From an uncultured Lachnospiraceae bacterium (GTDB lineage: Bacteria > Bacillota > Clostridia > Lachnospirales > Lachnospiraceae), in NCBI GenBank assembly GCA_910586095.1, contig CAJUHQ010000059.1, forward strand, positions 1-21,807: a stretch of 21,807 bases of DNA, given 5' to 3'. The translations under genes and the position numbers were made by a program. Positions 1-7,539 of this stretch are shown here, piece by piece; position 1 is the first letter of the stretch; each line of letters opens with the position of its first letter. The notes below the pieces were generated by a model. It worked only from the letters and a program-made list of their open reading frames with translations. It made no database searches and had not been told where the DNA came from.

Positions 1-100
1 GCTTATTCAAGTGCGCCAATTTATGGTTTTCCTCTACTTTCTTTCACACTAATGCCCACCCCACAAAACAAAAGCCTATCTCCCGAAAGCAGTTCTACTT
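1..100. other. Window edge, no supported gene
   Basis: This is the sequence downstream of the LytTR regulator stop. Read on the minus strand it holds purine-rich stretches but no start with a convincing ribosome site and open frame. A partner gene such as a sensor kinase could begin just outside the window, but nothing here supports one. Confidence 0.5.
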
Positions 101-883
101 TCACCTTCCCCCACCTCTTCCTACATACTTTCCACACAGAAAGATATCCTTCAATTGATGAAATTCTTCTTTTTTACTTCGTGAAATCTTAAAAATGAAT
201 TCTAATTCTTCCAACTGTAATGTGTCATTTCCACAACACTGTAAATAATTCATATTGATTAAATAACTGTCATGTGGCCAGCCAAATCCGTATTTTTTTA
301 ATTGTTCATATGTCACATACAGTTTTTCATGTAGACGAATATCTGGATTTATCCCATCCCAATCCTTTGGAATACCATACAATCGATATGCTCTTTTTGA
401 AAGGTGGATTCTTGTATATTTTCTATATTTATCAATATAAAGAATATGAGATGGATTAATCGCAAGTTTTCTATTGTCCATTGTAGCCAGAAGCGTAGGA
501 ATTTTTCCAATCCGAATCATCTCATCTAATGCCTCTTCAACATAAAGTTGCATCTGTATCTCTGACATGTTCTTTTTAATATAGCGAAATGGTTGAACCT
601 CCATTGTATAGGGAGATGGCTCTGCATATCCTGTATAAAATACCAGCACTAAGCTTGCGTCAATCTCACGAATTTTCTTTGCAATTTCATTGCCATCCAT
701 CCCTTCCATCTGTACATCTAGAAAAACTAGTACAAAAACGATATCCTTCATCGCCTCCAACAATTCCTGACCTGAAGAAAACTCATGAACTTGCACATTT
801 CCACTAAGCATTTCACTTCTCTCAATATGTGTTATCAGTCGCCTGCGATCCGCACAATTATCATCACAAATAGCAATTTTCAA
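101..883 (-). CDS. LytTR-family response regulator
   Basis: Likely a DNA-binding response regulator of the AgrA/LytR type, cytoplasmic, phosphorylated by a sensor kinase not present in the window. With a TTG start at 883 the protein is 260 aa and begins with the usual (M)KIAICDDN. The receiver domain covers about residues 1-125, with the acidic pair D7/D8 and phospho-acceptor D56 in FLDVQMEG. A LytTR DNA-binding domain follows from about residue 145 to 255. The TTG is preferred because GGAGGGG (890-896) sits 6 nt upstream. The longer frame, back to 979, adds 32 residues outside the domain. An in-frame ATG at 928 with AAAAGGAG only 2 nt away is a weaker alternative. A 21-nt palindrome lies about 55 bp upstream of the TTG. 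The gene stands alone, separated from the GH2 gene by 467 bp and a terminator. Confidence 0.85.
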   Translation of the reverse strand: MKIAICDDNCADRRRLITHIERSEMLSGNVQVHEFSSGQELLEAMKDIVFVLVFLDVQMEGMDGNEIAKKIREIDASLVLVFYTGYAEPSPYTMEVQPFRYIKKNMSEIQMQLYVEEALDEMIRIGKIPTLLATMDNRKLAINPSHILYIDKYRKYTRIHLSKRAYRLYGIPKDWDGINPDIRLHEKLYVTYEQLKKYGFGWPHDSYLINMNYLQCCGNDTLQLEELEFIFKISRSKKEEFHQLKDIFLCGKYVGRGGGR

Positions 884-889
884 TATAAT

Positions 890-896
890 CCCCTCC
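890..896 (-). promoter_or_regulatory. RBS that selects the TTG start of the LytTR gene
   Basis: GGAGGGG on the minus strand, 6 nt before the TTG at 881-883. It decides the start, since the first codon of the longest frame has no comparable site. Confidence 0.7.
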
Positions 897-937
897 GTAA
901 TTTTATTGTACTTGTAGAATATTCTCATGACTCCTTT

Positions 938-958
938 TATGGCATATGTTATGCCATA
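938..958. promoter_or_regulatory. Perfect 9-3-9 inverted repeat upstream of LytTR gene
   Basis: TATGGCATA, spacer TGT, TATGCCATA: an exact 9-bp inverted repeat, 55 nt upstream of the TTG start. It could be an operator for a dimeric regulator or a small hairpin in the leader RNA. It has no T-run on either side, so it is not a terminator. LytTR proteins usually bind direct repeats, so autoregulation is not implied. Confidence 0.5.
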
Positions 959-1295
959 CACACCACATAGCTTAGGCACAAGAAAACTCTTATCGTACTC
1001 TATCTCTGTCGTATATTTATATAGTGTCTAAAATTTTTTACTGTTCCCTGCAAAATTTATACATTTTCCCCTATTGTGATAAAATTTTGCTTGATTCCAC
1101 TATACTTTCTCATGATTCAAAAAATATACTATTTTGCTTATTTTATTAATATATAATATAAATCTATCGCTTTAACTTTACTGTAAAATAATCCATTGTG
1201 TCAATACTAATTCTTAAACCAGTTATACTACAAGATGTTGATCTACTTTGTTTATATGTCCTTTTTACCACTTGCTATACTCTTCCCTGTTTACC

Positions 1296-1332
1296 AAAAA
1301 AACAGGATTCCATTTCCGGAATCCTGTTTTTT
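1296..1332 (-). terminator. Rho-independent terminator of the GH2 gene
   Basis: The stem CAGGATTCC/GGAATCCTG (9 bp, perfect) with a 6-nt loop is flanked by an A-run and a T-run, so the paired region extends to about 15 bp. It begins 18 bp after the GH2 stop. On the minus strand the stem is followed by seven T's. The symmetry could let it work in both directions, but no plus-strand gene ends here. Confidence 0.9.
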
Positions 1333-1350
1333 CTTTGTTATATGTTCTAT

Positions 1351-3150
1351 CTATGACAGTTTATCCACTTTTCTGTCATATGTTAAAATTCCATTGACTT
1401 CCTCTTCTATATCTGTCATCTGTGTATAAACTGCTGCACACAATCCTTCTTTTTCCAGACTGTTTACTTTTTGCTTGAGTCTTTGATATGCCTTGTGAAA
1501 GTCTTCTTTATTTGTACGATTCCCATATCCAAATATTTTGTCTGAATACATATGGTCTTTTATAGGAAATGTAATTCCTCCATACTCTGAAATAACATAA
1601 GGTTTATCACTGCGTTTAACCTCAAGATCAAAGAAATAGATGTGCTCACTTTTCAGATCACCTGCATCTTGGTCAAACCATCCACTGTGTGCATCAATCC
1701 AGCGTGTACTATCTACTGCACGAACCATCTCTGTGTTTTTGGCTGCGTCAAACTGTCCCCATCCTTCATTAAACAAAACCCATGTACAGATAGACGTACA
1801 ATTATAAAGTTGTTGTATGGTCTCCACACATTCCTTTTTCCATTCCTGCCTACCTTTTCCATTTTCTCTCGATGTATAGCTATAGTGATTATCCTTGATA
1901 CGCTTAAGGGGAGCAACTGCTGTAGGAATATAACAGGTTTTTAACAGATTATAAGAACCTCCACCATTAATCATATCCTGCCATACTAACATTCCTAATT
2001 TATCACAGTGATAATACCAGCGCATTGGCTCGATTTTGCAATGTTTGCGTATCATAGTAAATCCTTTTGATTTGGCCGTCCAAATATCATTGAGCATAGC
2101 TTTGTCACTCACTGGTGTGAGCAAACTTTCTGGGTAATACCCTTGATCCAAAATACCATTTTGAAAAAAAGGTTTATGATTCAAACACAGTCTAGGGATG
2201 CCCTCGCTGTCATTTTCTACAGAAAAATGCCGCATACCAAAATAACTCTCCACCAAATCTTCGCCATATACTACTCTCACCTCATATAGAAATGGTGAAT
2301 CTGGAGACCAACTTCTCTTGTTGGGTAGTTCTAGATCTACGGTTGCTGGCTCGTTGTCTACTATGCCCCGACTCTCTGCAGCAATAGAATATTCCTCATA
2401 TACAAGAACCTTGTATGATATAGGGGCGGTTGTTTGTGTACCCGCTGGCAACACCTCTATACGAACCTTGTTACTATCATAGTCTGGCGTGATGCGAAGT
2501 GCTTTGATATACGTATCTGCAACCCACTCATACCACACTGTTTGCCATATTCCACTCTGTGCTGTATAGAACATACCGCTATTTTTAAGCATCTGCTTGC
2601 CTCTACCATGGTAGGAGGTATCTGTCTGATCTTGCACACACACCTGAATCTTATTGCGCCCTACCTCGACCTGCTTTGTGATATCTATTGTAAACGCCTG
2701 ATATCCACCTGTATGAAGTCCTACAGGTGCACCATTTACATAGACTTTGCATCGCTCGTCACAGGCCCCAAACTGAAGCAACAACCGCTTATTCTTTGGA
2801 ATTCTATCTATGTAAAAATTCCGCTCATACCACAAATATTCATCTGGTTGCAGTTGCCGTTCCACCCCTGATAATTTTGTTTCTGGTGAAAATGGCACGC
2901 GAATCTGTCCATCCCAAATCACAGGCATACTATCATCTCTTGTAATGGCATATTTCCACATTCCATTCAAAATAGTATAATTTTTTCTAACCATCTGTGG
3001 TCTTGGATACTCTGTCAAAACTACTTCTGTCTGCTCGGCTAGAATTTGTTCTCCCCACACGGTTGTCAATCGATTCTGCCCACAATCACTCTTTTCTATT
3101 CCAAAAAGCTTATCTAACTGAATCGCTCCTATCATTTCTTTTATTCCCAT
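1351..3150 (-). CDS. Glycoside hydrolase family 2 protein
   Basis: A retaining exo-glycosidase of the GH2 beta-galactosidase/glucuronidase/mannosidase clan, 599 aa. The N-terminal jelly-roll sugar-binding domain spans about residues 55-210 (conserved FGACDERCKVYVNG region), an immunoglobulin-like domain about 215-310, and the TIM barrel from about 315. The acid/base is E462 in WVLFNEGWGQ and the nucleophile is E522 in VISEYGG, so the active site is intact. No signal peptide or membrane segment is present, so it probably acts in the cytoplasm on imported oligosaccharides. Substrate cannot be read from sequence. GGAG lies 10 nt before the ATG. It is 92 bp downstream of the DHHW gene, with a likely promoter of its own and a strong terminator, so it can be expressed as a single gene. 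Confidence 0.9.
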   Translation of the reverse strand: MGIKEMIGAIQLDKLFGIEKSDCGQNRLTTVWGEQILAEQTEVVLTEYPRPQMVRKNYTILNGMWKYAITRDDSMPVIWDGQIRVPFSPETKLSGVERQLQPDEYLWYERNFYIDRIPKNKRLLLQFGACDERCKVYVNGAPVGLHTGGYQAFTIDITKQVEVGRNKIQVCVQDQTDTSYHGRGKQMLKNSGMFYTAQSGIWQTVWYEWVADTYIKALRITPDYDSNKVRIEVLPAGTQTTAPISYKVLVYEEYSIAAESRGIVDNEPATVDLELPNKRSWSPDSPFLYEVRVVYGEDLVESYFGMRHFSVENDSEGIPRLCLNHKPFFQNGILDQGYYPESLLTPVSDKAMLNDIWTAKSKGFTMIRKHCKIEPMRWYYHCDKLGMLVWQDMINGGGSYNLLKTCYIPTAVAPLKRIKDNHYSYTSRENGKGRQEWKKECVETIQQLYNCTSICTWVLFNEGWGQFDAAKNTEMVRAVDSTRWIDAHSGWFDQDAGDLKSEHIYFFDLEVKRSDKPYVISEYGGITFPIKDHMYSDKIFGYGNRTNKEDFHKAYQRLKQKVNSLEKEGLCAAVYTQMTDIEEEVNGILTYDRKVDKLS

Positions 3151-3182
3151 ACCCTATCAACTCCAATCGGATGGTCAAAAAC

Positions 3183-3191
3183 ATTGTATCA
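3183..3191 (-). promoter_or_regulatory. Extended -10 promoter for the GH2 gene
   Basis: On the minus strand this reads TGATACAAT, an extended -10 (TGn plus TACAAT, 5 of 6 consensus). No good -35 lies 17 nt upstream, which fits an extended -10 promoter. The predicted transcript would start near 3176, 26 nt before the ATG. Confidence 0.45.
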
Positions 3192-3242
3192 CAATCGTCG
3201 TATGCCATATCTTTTTAATGATTTGTATTGGTTGAGCAACCA

Positions 3243-4409
3243 TTATTTTAACATACTTGAATTATTTACAATAGATGTATTGTACAAAAACAAAATATCT
3301 GCATCCTCAAAATCCACATAATTTCCTATTAGTTTTGTATTGATATATCGAAGATCAATCAATGTAATCTCTCTGTACGCAGTAAGCAACAATGGTGCTA
3401 AGCTACTTGTGTATGAATCACGAAAAATAATGAGCCGTTTATCTGTGGCAGACGCTGGACTCTGAATAATTTGTAAGGAAGCGGCACCGCCAAGAAACAC
3501 ATCATATTTATCAAAATTCAGTTCTCCCTCTAATTTATCCAAACGATAAACAGGTCCTAATACTGCCCTTTCATCATATGGCATAATAACTGCGCCCTTC
3601 TCCATATTCTCTTCCATATTCCATACATAAGCAGTATCTGTCACATGATTTGTCAGATAGACAATCGTGTCTGGTTCCATAGGAAGTGCTGCCTGACCAT
3701 AATACACTCCATAAAAATCTGAAATTTCATGTCTGCTATACGTTTTTTCATCCAGTTGTATTCCAAATGCCTTCTCAATCTGCTCTGCCGTATCTAGAAT
3801 TTGCTCCTGTCTCCAGTGTGTATCAGTATGATAATATTTTTCTATAGTAAGTCCTTGTATCAGATCAATATACTCAAAATCCTCTTTTTGAGCAGAATTG
3901 TTGAGTTCCTGATGCAATACTTCTATCATTTGTGTGTATTCTATCGAAGGATACCCATTTGCCTGTGCCAAAAAATAGTTTTTGTCTGGCACAATCGCAT
4001 AGCATGTACGCGCTTGTGGAAAATATTGTTCCTTGATCTGTTGCATTTTATTGGCTAAACGTTTTACAGAGGCTTCATTCAGTGGATATTCCAGCTTAGA
4101 TGCTTGTCCTTGTACCACATAGATTCCATTATTTTCTTTTTGTCCAAGCACATTATATGCAAAATATGCCTTGATACGCCGAAGACCATCACGAACTGGA
4201 AACTGATCTAGCAAATATTTCTCAAGATCTTCCATAAACGATTCATTAAATAATGTGGTAGTCGTAAGCTCAGGTTGTTTTGTAAGGCGCCTTCTCTCGG
4301 ATTGTGACACTTCCTTTTCGGGAGCAATCATTAATACAGCCGCAACTCCTACAATACACCCCATAAAACTATAAACTGTAATGCGCTGTCTCCATCTATT
4401 CTCTCTCAT
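3243..4409 (-). CDS. DHHW-family AlgX/AlgJ-like acetyltransferase partner (cassette 1)
   Basis: Membrane-anchored extracytoplasmic protein of the DHHW family (SGNH-like fold), expected to transfer acetyl groups to a surface glycan with its MBOAT neighbour. From the ATG at 4409 it is 388 aa: a basic N-terminus, one membrane anchor (about 11-29), then the catalytic domain. Catalytic-type motifs are DTHW (D196, H198) and RDSY (S332 as nucleophile). The ATG at 4409 has AGGAGG (4421-4426) 11 nt upstream. A TTG at 4436 would add 9 residues but has no ribosome site and lies 2 nt after the MBOAT stop. It is the last gene of a lipoprotein-MBOAT-DHHW run. The acceptor polymer is unknown. Confidence 0.8.
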   Translation of the reverse strand: MRENRWRQRITVYSFMGCIVGVAAVLMIAPEKEVSQSERRRLTKQPELTTTTLFNESFMEDLEKYLLDQFPVRDGLRRIKAYFAYNVLGQKENNGIYVVQGQASKLEYPLNEASVKRLANKMQQIKEQYFPQARTCYAIVPDKNYFLAQANGYPSIEYTQMIEVLHQELNNSAQKEDFEYIDLIQGLTIEKYYHTDTHWRQEQILDTAEQIEKAFGIQLDEKTYSRHEISDFYGVYYGQAALPMEPDTIVYLTNHVTDTAYVWNMEENMEKGAVIMPYDERAVLGPVYRLDKLEGELNFDKYDVFLGGAASLQIIQSPASATDKRLIIFRDSYTSSLAPLLLTAYREITLIDLRYINTKLIGNYVDFEDADILFLYNTSIVNNSSMLK

Positions 4410-4438
4410 TTCGTGCACTACCTCCTGCTTAAACAAGT

Positions 4439-5908
4439 TTAAAACCTGAAATATAAAAATGGATTAAACGAACCATCAATCAAATACGCTGTACACAAAA
4501 CCAAAAGCCCAATCACACAAACAGGTTGCACAACACAAATTATTATATCACCCACTTTAGATTTTTCCAATCGCTGCCCAATTGCAGTCCACAGCCATGT
4601 TAAAGCAGGCAAAGAACCTATAAGTCCTACACACAAAATTCCGATTCGATTTCTCAACAAATACACACACACTGCCATATCAGACGAACGCATTGTCTCT
4701 GTTATATGTTTTCCTTGTCCCACTAGACTTTGTATATCTGCCCACGCCTCTTGTAGCTGCCCATTGTGAAATACTAAAAAACTTATAATAATGACACATG
4801 CCACATAACAATGCTTTACTGTTTTCCACATAAAGCGTATAAATTTATTATCCTGTAAATTATTGGTAGATTGTACTTTTTTCCAAAGTTTCCCTAGACC
4901 CTTCTCAAACACCAAAAGTCCTGCAAATAATAATCCCCACACAATAAAGTTCCAACCTGCACCATGCCATAACCCTGTAAAGAGCCATACTACCAAAATA
5001 TTGAATATCCATCGCGTCATCCGAACTCGATTGCCACCCATTGGTATATACACATAATCTCGAAACCAAGATCCTAATGTTATGTGCCATCTGCGCCAAA
5101 ACTCACTGACACTCTCCGATATAAACGGATAACGAAAGTTCTCTGGAAATTCAAACCCAAACATTCCCCCTAATCCAATCGCCATGTCGGAATAACCTGA
5201 AAAATCAAAATATATCTGAAGTGCCACTGCGATAGCATAAGCCCATGACAATGCCACTGTCCTATGATCTAGAGCCGCTACTTCTATCACAAACTCACCA
5301 ACTACATTTGCAATCAATACTTTTTTACCAAGTCCCACCACAAACCGCACAATCCCTTTTTCCAACCGAGAATATACTTCATGACAATGTACTTTTTGTG
5401 TCAATGTCTGTGCGATCTCACTGTATCGCACAATAGGCCCCGCCACTAACTGTGGAAACAATGTGACATAGGCTGCAAATGTAATCAAATTTTTTTGTCT
5501 GTCTACCCTTTTGTGATATACATCGACACAATAACTAACAATCTGAAACGTATAAAAGGAAATGCCAATCGGAAGTGGCAATGCTTTTGGTTGCATCCTA
5601 AATAAGTTTTCCATAAAGAAAACATAATATTTAAAATAGAACAATGCAGCAAATGGCAAAAAAACAGACAGAATATAAAATACCCTGCCTGCTTTGCTGT
5701 CTCGAAACCGTTCCACACCCCCTGTAAGTACAAAGGCAGCTACAATCTGCGCAAGCATAAGAAGCACGTACACAGGTTCTCCCCATGCATAGAATAAAAC
5801 GGACACACTAAAAAGCACAAAATTCTTACCTTTTGTTGGGACTATAAAGTACAAAAAAAGTACAAATGGCAAGAAAAAATATAAAAATACAATGCTCGAA
5901 AAAAGCAT
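4439..5908 (-). CDS. MBOAT O-acyltransferase, AlgI/DltB-like (cassette 1)
   Basis: Polytopic membrane-bound O-acyltransferase, 489 aa, about ten or more hydrophobic segments. In the AlgI/PatA/DltB group these proteins move an acyl group, usually acetyl from acetyl-CoA, across the membrane to an SGNH-type partner. Conserved landmarks are PLPIGISFYTFQ (about 111-122), FPQLVAGPIVRY (151-162), DFSGYSDMAIGLG (235-247), FWRRWHITL (270-278) and the catalytic histidine H315 in GLWHGAGW. The ATG follows AGGAGAGG closely. The DHHW partner starts 29 bp after the stop and the DUF4358 lipoprotein ends 37 bp before the start, so this is an operon. The second MBOAT (9760-11169) shares all landmarks but is clearly diverged, so this is not a recent duplication. 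Confidence 0.93.
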   Translation of the reverse strand: MLFSSIVFLYFFLPFVLFLYFIVPTKGKNFVLFSVSVLFYAWGEPVYVLLMLAQIVAAFVLTGGVERFRDSKAGRVFYILSVFLPFAALFYFKYYVFFMENLFRMQPKALPLPIGISFYTFQIVSYCVDVYHKRVDRQKNLITFAAYVTLFPQLVAGPIVRYSEIAQTLTQKVHCHEVYSRLEKGIVRFVVGLGKKVLIANVVGEFVIEVAALDHRTVALSWAYAIAVALQIYFDFSGYSDMAIGLGGMFGFEFPENFRYPFISESVSEFWRRWHITLGSWFRDYVYIPMGGNRVRMTRWIFNILVVWLFTGLWHGAGWNFIVWGLLFAGLLVFEKGLGKLWKKVQSTNNLQDNKFIRFMWKTVKHCYVACVIIISFLVFHNGQLQEAWADIQSLVGQGKHITETMRSSDMAVCVYLLRNRIGILCVGLIGSLPALTWLWTAIGQRLEKSKVGDIIICVVQPVCVIGLLVLCTAYLIDGSFNPFLYFRF

Positions 5909-5945
5909 GATAGCCTCTCCTACTCTGCCAAATTTACCAGCTTAT

Positions 5946-6554
5946 TTAGATCGGATTTATTTTTTCAGACGCCTCTGATGTATTCATCTCTCTGCTCTTT
6001 GCAGCCGCCACAGCCTTATTCATTACTTCATCTACTGTGTCCTGCGCACCCATCACAAAAAATATATCCTTTCCCACAATCACACTACTCTGCTTCTCGG
6101 CTGTGACGCATATCCATTTTGCTGGATCAATATTGTCCATCAATTGCTGTCTTATTTGCTCCGCGTCTGCTTCGTCCGCTGTTCTAATATACACCGCACT
6201 GTACGCTACAGAACTCATCATAGACTCTGAGAGGTAGATCCCTGCAATGCCTGTCATATCTGTCAGTCCTGTATGATATTGTACTGTCTGTGTATCATTC
6301 AAATCTAACTCTGTTGTCTGCACTTCCCAGGGGAGCAGATCTTCTGCCACTCCCCCATATACTTCTTCAAAAAAAGCAGATACATCCTCTGCACTATCTA
6401 AATGTACCATTCCTGCAGGATCTGCCACATTCTCTGTCTGAACCTCATCTGAGTTTCTATCACCGCTATTCGCGCAGCCTGCAAGCAGACATACCGAACA
6501 TATTGCAGCCATTGTTGCAACCCCGATTTTACCGAAAACAGTCTTTTTTCTCAT
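5946..6554 (-). CDS. DUF4358-family lipoprotein
   Basis: Secreted lipoprotein, 202 aa, of unknown biochemical function. It begins with a basic MRKK stretch, a hydrophobic helix and the lipobox LLAGC near residue 27, giving lipidation on the cysteine and anchoring outside the membrane. An acidic linker follows. The rest resembles DUF4358: a conserved GIAGIYLSES-type turn, the MMSSVAYSAVYI strand, then a WICVTAE and FFVMGA region. The ATG at 6554 is chosen because GAGG lies 9 nt upstream and the signal peptide starts there. The longer frame uses a TTG at 6584 without a ribosome site. It is the first gene of acetylation cassette 1, which suggests a role with the MBOAT/DHHW pair, though this is inference from position. 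Confidence 0.82.
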   Translation of the reverse strand: MRKKTVFGKIGVATMAAICSVCLLAGCANSGDRNSDEVQTENVADPAGMVHLDSAEDVSAFFEEVYGGVAEDLLPWEVQTTELDLNDTQTVQYHTGLTDMTGIAGIYLSESMMSSVAYSAVYIRTADEADAEQIRQQLMDNIDPAKWICVTAEKQSSVIVGKDIFFVMGAQDTVDEVMNKAVAAAKSREMNTSEASEKINPI

Positions 6555-6589
6555 AAAACTATTCCTCTCTTTCCCATAAATCAATCTGC

Positions 6590-6627
6590 TATTCAGACCA
6601 TTTTTATTATTCCCTACAATCTGAATA
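6590..6627. repeat. 8-bp inverted repeat in the DUF4358 leader
   Basis: TATTCAGA (6590-6597) and TCTGAATA (6620-6627) are exact inverted copies separated by 22 nt, 36 nt upstream of the lipoprotein start. This may be an operator pair or a leader hairpin. There is no T-run after it on the minus strand. Confidence 0.4.
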
Positions 6628-6707
6628 CTATACCTTAACTAAAACTCGGTTATACTAATACCATATCCTTACAATCCTAGCATAACTTTTTATTACATTT
6701 ACCACTC

Positions 6708-6768
6708 AACCGAAATGTAGCCGTTCTTAGACTGCGTCCTTTTACAATTATAGAACAAATTTTCGATT
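6708..6768. repeat. Palindromic repeat family 2, copy 1
   Basis: Imperfect inverted repeat of about 61 nt. The ends AACCGAAAT and ATTTTCGATT are near-complementary, with an inner GTTCT/AGAAC stem. It shares its ends, length and the central block TTCTTAGACTGCGTCC with the next copy 22 bp away. No coding capacity is seen. Confidence 0.55.
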
Positions 6769-6790
6769 ATAATTACTACATTGATTACTT

Positions 6791-6853
6791 AACCGAAATT
6801 TAATCATTCTTAGGCTGTGCCCTTTATAGTCTTAAAACTATTAAGTTCCGGTT
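6791..6853. repeat. Palindromic repeat family 2, copy 2
   Basis: Imperfect inverted repeat of about 63 nt running from AACCGAAATTTAAT to ATTAAGTTCCGGTT. The terminal 14-nt arms pair with two imperfections and the inner stem is weaker. The core TTCTTAGGCTGTGCCC matches copy 1 and copy 3 (15754-15794). It lies just beyond the metI stop. It lacks a T-run on the minus strand, so it is not a standard terminator. Confidence 0.55.
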
Positions 6854-6882
6854 TAGCGGAACTATTAAGTTCCGGTTTAGCG
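6836..6882. repeat. 24-bp tandem duplication overlapping the metI stop
   Basis: A 23-nt unit beginning AACTATTAAGTTCCGG occurs at 6836-6858 and 6860-6882, identical apart from the single linking base. The second copy contains the metI stop codon (6877-6879) and last arginine codon, so the duplication probably copied the very end of metI plus the adjoining palindrome arm. Confidence 0.85.
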
Positions 6883-7539
6883 CCTTCTCCTATCCAATTT
6901 ATTGGAGATAAACATGCCAATTGTCTGAAATATCTGTACCAATACAATCAGCAAAAGTACTGTCACAATCATAATGTCAGCTTGATATCTATGATACCCA
7001 TAGCGAATTGCAATATCGCCAAGACCTCCGCCGCCCACGGTTCCAGCCATAGCCGAATATCCCAATATAGTGCCAATCGCAATGGTTGCCCCCACCAAAA
7101 TAGATGTGCGTGCCTCGACTAAAAGAACGCGAAAAATAATCGTAAATGTTCCTGCCCCCATAGACTGTGCCGCCTCGACTACTCCACTATCCACCTCCTT
7201 TAAGGAAGATTCAATCATGCGCCCAATAAATGGCGTTGCCGCCACCACCAGAGGTACAATCGTCGCTGTAGAACCATAACTTTTCCCTACAATAGTTCGC
7301 GTAAATGGAATCAACACGATCAGCAAAATCAAAAATGGCACACTTCGTATAATATTTGACACAAAATCGAGAATCTTATACACGACTATATTGGGTTTTA
7401 TCCCACTTTTGTCTGTCACAGCTAGTGCCACACCAAGCGGCAATCCAAATACATACCCCATAAAGGTTGACATTAATGTCATATATAATGTCTCTCCAAT
7501 ACCAGCGATAATCATGTCGATTACTGCCTTATCCCACAT
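6877..7539 (-). CDS. metI: Methionine ABC transporter permease MetI
   Basis: Membrane permease of the methionine-uptake (MetNIQ) importer, 220 aa, the usual family length. It has about five membrane segments. The cytoplasmic EAA loop reads EAAQSMGAGTFTIIFRVLL (about 141-159), which docks on MetN. The C-terminus IAIRYGYHRYQADIM is typical of MetI. Its start overlaps the metN stop by 11 bp, a sign of translational coupling. The last codons lie inside a tandem duplication that has not changed the frame. No MetQ binding protein follows; the next gene in the same direction is the DUF4358 lipoprotein, which is not a MetQ homologue. Confidence 0.95.
   Translation of the reverse strand: MWDKAVIDMIIAGIGETLYMTLMSTFMGYVFGLPLGVALAVTDKSGIKPNIVVYKILDFVSNIIRSVPFLILLIVLIPFTRTIVGKSYGSTATIVPLVVAATPFIGRMIESSLKEVDSGVVEAAQSMGAGTFTIIFRVLLVEARTSILVGATIAIGTILGYSAMAGTVGGGGLGDIAIRYGYHRYQADIMIVTVLLLIVLVQIFQTIGMFISNKLDRRRR

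Larger units (their letters stand above)
884..1350. other. 467-bp intergenic region between LytTR and GH2 genes
   Basis: Very AT-rich. It holds the leader of the LytTR gene with a perfect 9-3-9 palindrome (938-958) and the GH2 terminator (1296-1332). A TTGACA-like hexamer on the minus strand (1199-1204) lacks a good -10 at the right distance, so no promoter is called. No other gene is seen. Confidence 0.6.
6555..6876. other. 322-bp repeat-rich gap between the DUF4358 gene and metI
   Basis: Holds the leader of the DUF4358-MBOAT-DHHW operon, an 8-bp inverted repeat (6590-6627), two related palindromic elements (6708-6768 and 6791-6853) and a 24-bp tandem duplication reaching into the end of metI. 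No strong promoter was identified and no small gene is supported. Confidence 0.6.

Noticed and set aside
1235..1429. 64-codon plus-strand open frame
   Set aside because: It runs through the GH2 terminator hairpin and into the end of the GH2 gene, with no ribosome site.
6791..6853. Rho-independent terminator of metNI
   Set aside because: A long imperfect hairpin exists but no T-run follows on the minus strand.
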